From Phialocephala subalpina (Eukaryota; Ascomycota; Leotiomycetes; Helotiales; Mollisiaceae), in contig FJOG01000001.1 in NCBI GenBank assembly GCA_900073065.1, positions 3,818,455 to 3,882,454 of the forward strand: a DNA stretch of 64,000 nucleotides, read 5' to 3'. Each line of letters starts with the position of its first letter. The first letter of the stretch is position 1. Shown here piece after piece: positions 1 to 9,663 of this stretch. Made by a program: the position numbers and the translations under genes. Under the pieces are notes generated by a model. That model worked only from the letters and a program-made list of their open reading frames with translations. It ran no database searches and was not told the DNA's origin.

Positions 1-1
1 G

Positions 2-2131
2 AATTGCTCAGTCATTTGGATACCCGCAACCAACACGGAAAGTCTTTACCAAATGTACCTCGATATTGCGCGACAGCTTGGAATACCTGCTTGGGAGGAC
101 AAAGAAGTGGATGTGAAGAAACTTGTGCAAGAGTACCTGAGCAAGGACAACGCTGGCCAGTGGCTGCTTGTATTTGACAACGCCGACGATATCGATATGT
201 GGATCGCGAAGCCGGGATCTGGATCTGGATCTGGATCTGCGCAGGAATCCGGCGGTCTGATCGACTACCTACCAAGGAGCAAGCAAGGTTCCATAGTGTT
301 CACGACGCGGGATAGGAAGGCGGCGGTGAAGCTTGCACAAGAGAATATCGTGGAAGTTCAGGAGATGAACGAAGAATTATCTGTGCTACTGCTGCAGAAA
401 TGCCTGGTCAATCCGGATCTTGTTAAGAAACGTCAGGACGCTACAGCTCTGCTTACAGAACTTACTTACCTCCCGCTGGCCATCGTTCAGGCAGCCGCGT
501 ATATCAATGAGAACGGGATAACGCTTGCAGAATATCTTTTGCTCTTAGAAGGACAGGAAGAGGAGCTCATTGATCTGCTGAGCGAGGAGTTTCAGGATTC
601 CGGGAGATATCGCAACGTGAAGAACCCAGTAGCTACAACCTGGTTAATTTCTTTCGAGCAGATTCGGCGACGCGACGCTCTAGCAGCAGACTACCTGTCA
701 TTCATGTGCTGCATCGATCCGAAGGATATTCCGCAGTCTCTTCTTCCGCCAGGACCGTCGCGCAAGAAAGAGATAGAGGCGATTGGGACGCTCAACGCCT
801 ACTCCTTTATCACCAAACGGGCCGCAGACCTAACTCTCCATCTCCATCGGTTGGTACATTTGTCAATGCGGAACTGGCTTCGGAAAGAAAATTTGCTTAC
901 TCGTTCGACGGAGGAAGTAATTACGCGACTACAGGAAGTGTTTCCGGACGACGACGACCACAAGAACAGAAGTGTCTGGAGAACATACCTGCCACACGCG
1001 CGTTATGTACTGGAATCTAATCTAGTCGGCAAAGAGTGGCAGAGCAGGATGGATCTTATATGGAGGTATGGAATGTGCCTCTTCGAAGACGGACGATGGA
1101 ATGAGGCTGAGGCTGCAATCACTGAAGTTCTCGAAATCGAGAAGAGAGATCTTGGCGCGGACCATCCTTCTACGCTAATTAGCATGGCCAACCTAGCGTC
1201 GACGTATAGGAATCAAGGACGATGGGATGAGGCCGAAGAGCTTGAAGTGCGAGTGATGGAGACAAGCAAGACGAAGCTCGGAGCGGACCATCCTTCTACG
1301 CTGATTAGTATGGCTAACCTGGCGTTGACGTATAAGAATCAAGGACGATGGGATGAGGCCGAGGAGCTTGAGGTGCGAGTGATGGAGACAAGGAAAACAA
1401 AGCTCGGAGTGGACCATTTAGACACGCTGATTAGTATAGACAACTTGGCATCGACGTATAGGAATCAAGGGCGATGGGATGAGGCCGAAGAACTACAGGT
1501 GCAAGTGATAGAAACGAGCAAGACGAAGCTCGGAGCAGACCATCTAGACACGCTGATTAGCATGGCTAACCTGGCGTCGACATATAGGGGTCAAGGACGA
1601 TGGGATGAGGCCGAGGAGCTACAAGTGCAAGTGATAGAGACAAGCAAGACGAAGATTGGAGCGGACCATCCAAACACGCTGATTGGTATGGCCAACTTGG
1701 CGTCGACGTATATGAATCAAAAACGATGGGATGAGGCCGAAGAGCTACAAATGCAAGTGATAGAGACGAGGAAGATAAAGCTCGGAGCGGACCATCCAGA
1801 CACGCTAATTTGTATAGCCGACCTAGCGTCGACGTACTGGAACCAAGGACGATGGGATGAGGCCGAAGAACTACAGGTGCAAGTGATGGAGACAAACAAG
1901 ACGAAGCTCGGAGCGGACCATCCTTTTACATTGACTAGTATGAACAATCTTGCTATTATATGGAAAGGAAATGGCCGAGATACAGAGGCCCTTAAGCTAA
2001 TGCAGGAATGTATAACACTACGGGCCCGGATCTTAGGTACTAATCACCCCAATACTTTGTCTTCCCGTACAACATTACTTAAATGGCAGGGAGAGAAATT
2101 GGAAATTAGTGCCTCAGCCAATAGAGAATGA
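2..2131 (+). CDS. NB-ARC/TPR NLR-like protein, 5' truncated by window edge
   Basis: The reading frame is open from base 2, so the true start and the P-loop lie upstream; the methionine at 53 is probably internal. The first residues (WIPATNTESLYQMY) and the following LLVFDNADDIDMW, SKQGSIVFTTRDRKAA and LTYLPLAIVQAAAYI segments are the hallmarks of the NB-ARC ATPase core of fungal NLR-like STAND proteins (Walker B, RNBS-B-like and GLPL-like motifs). A linker of four GGATCT units (215-238) encodes Gly-Ser repeats. The C-terminal third is eight tandem 42-residue tetratricopeptide repeats of the kinesin-light-chain type. Such proteins are thought to be ligand-triggered oligomerising receptors, often in heterokaryon incompatibility; the effector domain would be upstream and is not visible. 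The family call is firm, the biological role is inference. Confidence 0.88.
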   Translation, partial: NCSVIWIPATNTESLYQMYLDIARQLGIPAWEDKEVDVKKLVQEYLSKDNAGQWLLVFDNADDIDMWIAKPGSGSGSGSAQESGGLIDYLPRSKQGSIVFTTRDRKAAVKLAQENIVEVQEMNEELSVLLLQKCLVNPDLVKKRQDATALLTELTYLPLAIVQAAAYINENGITLAEYLLLLEGQEEELIDLLSEEFQDSGRYRNVKNPVATTWLISFEQIRRRDALAADYLSFMCCIDPKDIPQSLLPPGPSRKKEIEAIGTLNAYSFITKRAADLTLHLHRLVHLSMRNWLRKENLLTRSTEEVITRLQEVFPDDDDHKNRSVWRTYLPHARYVLESNLVGKEWQSRMDLIWRYGMCLFEDGRWNEAEAAITEVLEIEKRDLGADHPSTLISMANLASTYRNQGRWDEAEELEVRVMETSKTKLGADHPSTLISMANLALTYKNQGRWDEAEELEVRVMETRKTKLGVDHLDTLISIDNLASTYRNQGRWDEAEELQVQVIETSKTKLGADHLDTLISMANLASTYRGQGRWDEAEELQVQVIETSKTKIGADHPNTLIGMANLASTYMNQKRWDEAEELQMQVIETRKIKLGADHPDTLICIADLASTYWNQGRWDEAEELQVQVMETNKTKLGADHPFTLTSMNNLAIIWKGNGRDTEALKLMQECITLRARILGTNHPNTLSSRTTLLKWQGEKLEISASANRE
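1091..2098 (+). repeat. Eight in-register 126 bp TPR-coding repeats
   Basis: Units begin at 1091, 1217, 1343, 1469, 1595, 1721, 1847 and 1973, exactly 126 bp apart, each beginning with a GRW-like triplet and carrying an ADHP-type motif. Units 2 to 7 are almost identical at DNA level; the first and last are diverged, as expected for array caps. Such identity points to recent duplication or gene conversion within the array. Confidence 0.9.
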
Positions 2132-4303
2132 CATGATTAGTTAGAATAGATAGAATAATAGCATAAAAAACGTCCCCCGATAGTACAGTAATGCTGTTCA
2201 ACGTTGAGATGGAATAATAACTAAGTCGCTGAAGCCTAAGGCTACATCATTTACAAACCACCCAACTACCGCCACCTCTGCCACACTCAGCCTGAGGTCT
2301 CAAAATTAGAAATAGCAAGCATAGCCAAGGCATATTTCGTGACCGCTCGATTCTCCTACACGAAACTTGCTCCCCTTTGAATAAAGCAAAACCAAATGTC
2401 CTAAATTAACGTACCTGCTCTCATTTAACATTACGATAGTTTTAAACTTCGAAAACATTACTGAGGTGGAGACAAAACGCGACGTAAAGAAACAAGTTAT
2501 AAAAGAAATAATAATTAAAACACAAATTAACAACATTAGAATTTGAACAAATTGACTATAAGGTCAGAATATTACGAATAAAACTTATTATTTTGTGTTG
2601 AGATATTCGTGATTTCATCGTACATTCAGTTGTACTACGGGATTTTTGCCTCGTAGGGATGTCAGTTAGGTGAACTCGTAGCAAGAGTATATGAAGACGA
2701 GCTGAGAGCCGTAGGTAAAATGACGACGGCATCTGAGGCTGAATTTTCAGAGTCAGCTCGCTAATCCTCAGGCGCATCGTCAACGTTTTTGAAGCGAATC
2801 GACGGCGAATCGATAGCGATTCTGCAGCGATTTGGAAACGTTTAGAAAACGGTTTGGACATCTTCCGATTAAGTGCGATATGCAACAAAAGTTTCTGGGA
2901 GGGGTGTGATAGGCTGGGCTGCAGGAGGTGGAAGCACGTGATGTCACTCTACTTCGGAGAGGGTTTGAGTGCTTGATGGGTTCGTGAATTTGTCTGACCT
3001 GCTATGTAGTTTATTGAGTTTATGTTTAGGTATCAGAGGCCACCACATCTTCCAGCTTGATGAGTTTTTAATCATTCATGTAGGAGGGTTACAAGTACGT
3101 AATTTTTTTTTCTTTTCCCCTCTTGCCTCGTTGCCAACTTTATTACCCTATTTTCTCACCCCAAGATCTTCTCCAGGACTCCAATCATGTTGGAAGGTGT
3201 TTTTTAATAGTAAGTATCATGAGGGTGTGTGTGACTTTGTAGAGATATCGACGAAATCATTACTGAGATATGAATGACAAGACTTCAGCGAAAGAAGTTG
3301 AATTTCAGGGCCTCGGTCGCTAACTTTCCAGGCTTTGAGGCCCTGAACTTTCAGTGATTTACAAAGCACGTGGACTCGAGACTTGGCTATTTCCAGGCTA
3401 GCGGATTCTACCATTGGTAACACAATTTCTCGCGATTGTGAGACCAAAATCTTTATGTATCGACATGAAAGAGTCAGGTCTGGGAGTAATGTTGCTTGTC
3501 AGATCTGTACTCCGTACTCAGTCCCTATTTTCATGTAAAGTTGCACCATAACGGCTTTCAGAGGCGAGTAGTCGCTTCCTTGATTATTTCGAGCTTTCCT
3601 GACCTTGCCATTTTTTCGACGACCGCACTTCCTGAATTCAGTTCGCTGCCATACACTTGCTTATTATTCTTTGTACAACTCTTCCCTTTCATTACACTCA
3701 AACTTCAAGACCCTCTCAGCATGATCGAACACCTTTCAAGACTGATTGATTCCTCAAATAGCTTCAGGTGATGGGAATAGTTTCAGGGCATTGATCGCTA
3801 AAAATCAGGCTCTCACTCCCCAAAATGCGGCGCCTCATGGACCCAGCTTCGTGCCGCTGTTGAGCCTCCAGTTGGAGCGACTATGCGTTCAAATATGACA
3901 GAGTTCTGATTGGACCTTCTTGATCAACTGCGTGTGTCTATGCCAAGAGCAGAGTGCTCGGGATACGAAGCGCTGTGGTTGCGATGTTCTTCATCGAGCG
4001 AGAGCTGGACTGAAATAACTCTGCTGGACGAATTGTATTCATCCAATAAATGCACGACCTTCACCGAAAAAGCATTCTGAATTGGTATCGCGGGAGATGT
4101 GACCTGTTCTACAGGTACCACACCATAACGACAAATCAGAAGCTGCATCACGATCGATAGGCGTTGGGGCGCAGGCTACTTCGGGCTGAGACATTGACGA
4201 CCGAACCTCAGATGAACCTCGACAGCCTCGCAATTCATCTTCCTTGTTGATCTTTCCCTCCTCTGCTATAATACAGCCCTTTATTAAAAGTTCAGACCAT
4301 ATT
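2132..4303. other. Intergenic, AT-rich, no supported gene
   Basis: Short open frames here have no recognisable domain, no coding-like composition and no consistent splice structure. The 2300-2550 part is strongly AT-rich. An 11 bp perfect inverted repeat (3304-3314 with 3337-3347) could form a hairpin. The last few hundred bases should hold the promoter of the gene starting near 4304. Confidence 0.5.
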
Positions 4304-7300
4304 ATGCCTTCGAGCGAGGATGACGATCACGAAAGCGGAGGTGAGGACGTCGATCGCTGCGACATTTACAGCTGTGGTACAAGCTCAGAAGAGCTGTTCT
4401 TCTGTCCGGGCTGCGAACTCACACTATGTTCTAGGTGTTGGAAAGCACAGGGCGCTCATAATCCCAAGAGGAAGAACACCCGGCGATCTGGGCCTATATC
4501 GCCCGTCGAGGAAACGAAGCCTACACTGCATGAAAAGACGAGACTCGAAACTGTGAGGTTGGTGCAGCCGGCTTTCTCCAACGCTGCTGATGAGGAGACG
4601 CTGGAGTTGAGACTGGCTGAGGATGCGGATGCAGCTTGGTTTGGTGAGTTTTTGAATATCTGCTCTTCGTACTCCGTTGCTAAAGATACAAGGGGTGAGC
4701 CGAGACAGATCAGACGATGGGCCACTATTCCTCCACGACCATGGGAGATATGGTGAGCTTATGGCAGCTGCGTCCAATTCCTTACCATCTCGAGTGCACA
4801 CGCAGAGGGACTCGCAGGCCTCGACAAGCTCATCGAACCTACCGCCTCGTCGTACGCCGAGTCTTGTCTCCTTTGTTGGCCAGTCAGGAGCCGGTAAAAG
4901 TACTCTCATCAAATTGCTCATCCTGCTCGAAGCACCTCCAGGCACAGCTATCCCTCAATGCCCCATTGTCGGAAGCTCCGGCAGCGATGTACCAACTTCA
5001 GAAGACGTGCATCTGTATCTTGATCCCCCGACATTTCACTCCGACGCCCCCATCTTGTACGCCGACTGCGAAGGGTTGGATGGTGGGGAAAGAGAGCCCA
5101 TGACAACAGCATACCGTTCTAAACGAAAACCACGAGATGCGCCTGAAGCAGAAGAGTCTAGCGATGATGAAACTTCATCGTTTCAAGCTGGTTGTTCCTC
5201 GAAACGCGAACTGCGGTGGGCGAAGTCCAGAACAGAACGGACACGGAGCTTTGCAGTCTCTCGCTTCTACCCACGCCTCCTATTCACGTTCTCCGATATG
5301 GTCATATTTGTGCATCGAAATCCAAAGTAAGATCTTTTACTAGCAAGATAGAATCAACCATGCTCATACTTGCAACAGGGTGATCGAAAGTGTTTTCGAA
5401 CAGCTCATCAAGTGGGCTGCCGCGGCCTTGGAAACGGCCAACAACCAACCAATTCTTCCCTACGCAATCATCGTTCTTAATGCCTGCCCTCATGATATTG
5501 ATGCGAAGTTATGGGACATAGATTTTGCAACGAAAAGTCTCCTAGAATCGCTCTCTGAGACCGTGAACAAAAATGATACGTTCGCGCAATACGCGAAGTT
5601 TTGGAGAGAGCGGGGTAGGGAGGTCAAGAATATTGAAGAACTGATGATGTGTTACTACAGCTCTGTGAGAGTACGTGCCAATTCCATACTTGAAGTAGGT
5701 TCGAGATCAACTAACATCTCGCAGGTGATTCGGCTTCCAACCGACATGCAGCCCAACCTTGTATTTGGCCAAGTCCAGAAGCTCCATGCAGAAATCGAAC
5801 GCGGCTGCAAAAGTGCAAGAGAACGAAAAGTAGACCTGCGGATGCTACTTGATGCCGACGAGTTTCAAAGCTACCTTGGAGACGCTTTCGATCATTACTC
5901 CCGATCCCTCGGCGTCCCATTTGATTTTGTCCAGGCTTCATTCCTACACAATCCCATTCCATTCAACTTCGGCGGAAACATCCTCAAGCTGGCCATTTCT
6001 ATGGCAAGGGATGAAAAGCCGGCGATGGATGCGCCTACCATCTTTACCAAACTAAGAAATCTAGTTGCTTCATGCATTATGCTCGATGCTGTTCGGCACA
6101 ATATCCTAGGTCTGCCCCTCCCCACAGATCTAACTCCTTTCTTCCACCCCACATCTCCTAACTCCAAACAGGAACCGCAAACCACATATTCCCCCAATAC
6201 CTAGATCACCTTGACGGAGCCCTCTCCGATTTCTGTGACCGCTACTGGCCCTGCGAGTACATCGAGCGCGGCATCACCCCCGCAGCCCTGCAATACGACT
6301 TTGATCACTCACAACACTGGTCCGTTATGGCCTCTCACACTCTCACGTATCGATGTGTTAATGTCCGTGTTGGACATGATTCCAAGGGACACCAGAATAG
6401 TCATGGGAGGATCTTCGCACGTGGGACGTATTACTCCAGATTCTCATTTGAGAATAGCCGGGATTCATTCTGTACTGGAGCGTATTTCGGTCTCGAGCGT
6501 CTGTTAAACCAATTGGCCAATTTTACCAAACGAGGGGAGGAGCAAGTTGTTGTTGCGGGGAACATGCATCGGAAGAGTCTACAGGAATTCTTCAACAAAC
6601 CTTCGAAAGTTGCCTCAATCATCCTCCGGAATCATAGCGTCTGCTGGTGCTGTCTGTTCGAGGCTCCAGAGCATGCTCTCGCCTGTGGTCATGTGCTCTG
6701 CACCCCTTGTCTGAAAGCTTATGGACGACCCGAAGGAAGGAATATCGTGCGGATACACGAATGTCCGTTTGAGTCGTGCAGCAGTCAGCCAAGATCGATT
6801 TATATCAAGCCTGAGACAGCGGGGATCCGAATACTACTTTTGGATGATGGTGGAGTTCGAAGTGTCATCCAGCTCGAAATTCTCCATTTGTTGGAGCAAG
6901 AGCTTGGCGGTAAACTTCCAATTCAGCTATTCTTCGATATGATAGTTGCAAAAGGGTAAGTCTATACTCCAATTTAGTCAGTCTGGACGTTACAGCTAAC
7001 ATCTCATCCAGGTCCGGCTCCGTGGTCGCCCTAGGACTTCTCAACACTCAGTGGAATCTCGATGACTGCATAGCCAACTTCCTCCGAATACTCAAGCAAT
7101 CATTTTCTTCCCAAAGTCGCCGCAAATTCTCCAAGCTCAAGAACTCGACTTACAAATACCACTCTAAAGCTCTCGAGCAGTCTCTTCGTGAAGCCTTCAC
7201 AGAAAATCAAGCACTATCGGGGGCGGGAACTGATGGAAGGGTCGGCGCAGTGCCGAAGATTGCGATTCCTGTTACTTCTGCAACTAGTAAGACGACTGTG

Positions 7301-9376
7301 CTTGTGAACTATNNNNNNNNNNNNNNNNNNNNNNNNNNNNNNNNNNNNNNNNNNNNNNNNNNNNNNNNNNNNNNNNNNNNNNNNNNNNNNNNNNNNNNNN
7401 NNNNNNNNNNNNNNNNNNNNNNNNNNNNNNNNNNNNNNNNNNNNNNNNNNNNNNNNNNNNNNNNNNNNNNNNNNNNNNNNNNNNNNNNNNNNNNNNNNNN
7501 NNNNNNNNNNNNNNNNNNNNNNNNNNNNNNNNNNNNNNNNNNNNNNNNNNNNNNNNNNNNNNNNNNNNNNNNNNNNNNNNNNNNNNNNNNNNNNNNNNNN
7601 NNNNNNNNNNNNNNNNNNNNNNNNNNNNNNNNNNNNNNNNNNNNNNNNNNNNNNNNNNNNNNNNNNNNNNNNNNNNNNNNNNNNNNNNNNNNNNNNNNNN
7701 NNNNNNNNNNNNNNNNNNNNNNNNNNNNNNNNNNNNNNNNNNNNNNNNNNNNNNNNNNNNNNNNNNNNNNNNNNAGTTTGCCTCCCCAGAAGATGCAAGC
7801 GCCGGCATCAAAATTTGGGAAGCTGCTCGAGCAGCAATGGCACACACATTGTTGTTCAAGCCTTTCAAACGCACGTACAAGGCGACAAATCAAGTTTACG
7901 GCAGCCCGGAACAAGATGGCAATCCCTTGGCAACCGCGTTGTCGGAATTCAAGAACATCTGGGGCTCGTCTTCGTCGGCATCTCTGGACACCGTCGTCTC
8001 ACTTGGGACAGGCTTGGGTATCGGCACGACTGCTGCTCATGCTGGATTGGACATTCGCACGAATTTTTGGAAGACAGGACGTTCAATCATCAGGAGTTCC
8101 AAGCCAAGGGCACAAGCAAGGTTCGACCAACAATGTGAAAGGACTTGGAACGATCATGTCAAATCATTGTCAACGTCCAATGGAAACCATGTTCGTCTCA
8201 ACATAGACGCTATCGACCTTCCCGCCTTCGATGACATTGAAAAGGCTGACTCCCTCCGCAACATGGTTCGAACACAGATAAAGTCAAAGGAAATACGAAG
8301 GCTTGCCTGTCGGCTACTTGCGAAACTTTTTTATTTCGAGAAGACTAGTGAACCAGAAGTTTCAAGCAATGAGCTGTTCTTGCGAGGTTCGTACCCAATC
8401 CCTCCTCGACATCTCCTCTCTAACACTGGAGACAGGTGATATATTCTGCCGCATCCCAGACGGTACACCCGCTCTAGCTGAAGTAGGAAACCTCTTCCTC
8501 AATGGAAGGTTTCATCTGAGCAAACTCATCGTCCAAGAAGCATCCGGTTCCCCACAACCCTTCGACGTCTCGCAACAAGTCATCGAGGATATGATCCACG
8601 ACCTCCAATTTCGGATGCCGGAACTCAAGATCCGGCTCTCGCAGCAAGCTGCTGAGGTGGACATCACGCTGTTGTTCGCAAACCGAAAAGAGTACTCAAT
8701 CAGCGGATTTCCGAGAACACTTGCTGGAAAAGGGGCCCAGACGAGAAGCAACGCTCGGAATAGTGTTGGAAGTGCGACGGGCATAAGAAGACGTCCACAA
8801 TGGTCTCCTCCCTCCCCAACCTCCGCCCGCAACTCCTCATTTGACTCCGGCATCCAACTCTCCTCCCGCCCCGCATCTCTATCCTCAACCCCCATCGCCC
8901 CTCCACCCCGTTCACCCAGACGTCTAGTTCAACAACCACCACAAGAGCTCCCCGGCTCTTCCCCACTTACACTCCAAGAACTCCCCGCCAACGACACCCG
9001 AGACCCACGTTCCATAGCCAAAGCAATGAAACTCGAACTCGAACGCTACAAGATCCGAAAAGAAAAAGTAGCACCCCTGGAAGAGCGATTGAGACGGTTG
9101 GAAGCTAATCAAGACGTATTGACGAGCTTGCTGGAGGGGTTGCAGAGTCCTAGTTCAAGTGGGAGTGGGAGTGTGTTGAACTCGAGAGATTTTGATGATA
9201 GTCCTTTGATTGATTTTAGTCGGACGAATACTGTTCGAAAGCCTGGGGACAGCCGCGGTGAATATGATGGACATCAGATTCTGATTCCTAATGGGTCATC
9301 TTCGAAAGCGGATAGGGTGTTGGGGAGGAATCCGAATGCGGATGGTAGTGGTGCTGGAAGTTTCCTTGATTCTTGA
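4304..9376 (+). CDS. Zinc motif / P-loop GTPase-like / RING / degenerate patatin fusion protein
   Basis: Exons I infer: 4304-4643, 4693-5326, 5379-5670, 5725-6109, 6172-6955, 7012-7312, assembly gap, 7775-8386, 8436-9376; all junctions keep frame. An in-frame ATG at 4244 is an alternative start. Order of parts: a cysteine-rich B-box/ZZ-like motif (CDIYSC, CPGC, CSRC; about residues 20-55); a P-loop (GQSGAGKST, about residue 175) followed by a DCEGL switch, resembling dynamin/GBP-type GTPases; a RING-like finger (CWCC, CGH, CTPC, about 708-760); then a patatin-like fold from about residue 768 (GIRILLLDDGGVR, FFDMIV, VALG, later IWEAARAA and TVVSLGTG). The C terminus has a Pro/Ser-rich region and a short coiled coil. 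Within patatin the nucleophile elbow reads AKGSGS and the DGG/DGA motif is missing, so lipase activity is doubtful. It may be a multi-domain sensor or effector; function unknown. Confidence 0.8.
7313..7774. other. Assembly gap (462 N)
   Basis: A run of N inside the patatin-domain exon or exons. The frame differs before and after it, so its length need not be accurate or an intron may lie inside it. Open frames spanning it are artefacts. Confidence 0.99.
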
Positions 9377-9663
9377 AGTTGGGTGAGCTTGGATAAGGGG
9401 AAGCAGAGGATCTTTGGATTGTGGCGTGCTTTGGCTTGGAGTTGGGGTGTAAGAAAAGAAACGCATATAGCAGTGTTGCTTCATGAGAAAATGAGAAAAT
9501 TCAAAGAAGCAACTTGGATGCGAGGACTTTCTCTGATGCTTAAGCTCGAGGATGACATGCCAAAAGGTCTAGGAACACTAGGCGCTAGCCCACGAGGTGT
9601 AGCTGGTAATGATGATGTAAACAAAAGTCCTTTCTGACATAGACAAAGACCACGAATATTACT

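Noticed and set aside
2306..4233. Several 60-110 codon frames between the NLR-like gene and the fusion gene
   Set aside because: AT-biased or compositionally odd, no motifs, overlapping on both strands, no splice logic.
6110..6204. Reading through the 6110-6171 intron of the fusion gene to the stop at 6204
   Set aside because: The spliced frame continues with GTANHIFPQYLDHLDG and reaches the RING and patatin motifs, while the read-through frame ends in low-complexity sequence.
7022..8206. Long open frames on both strands spanning the first N run
   Set aside because: They are open only because N has no stop codons. The frame before and after the gap differs for the real protein.
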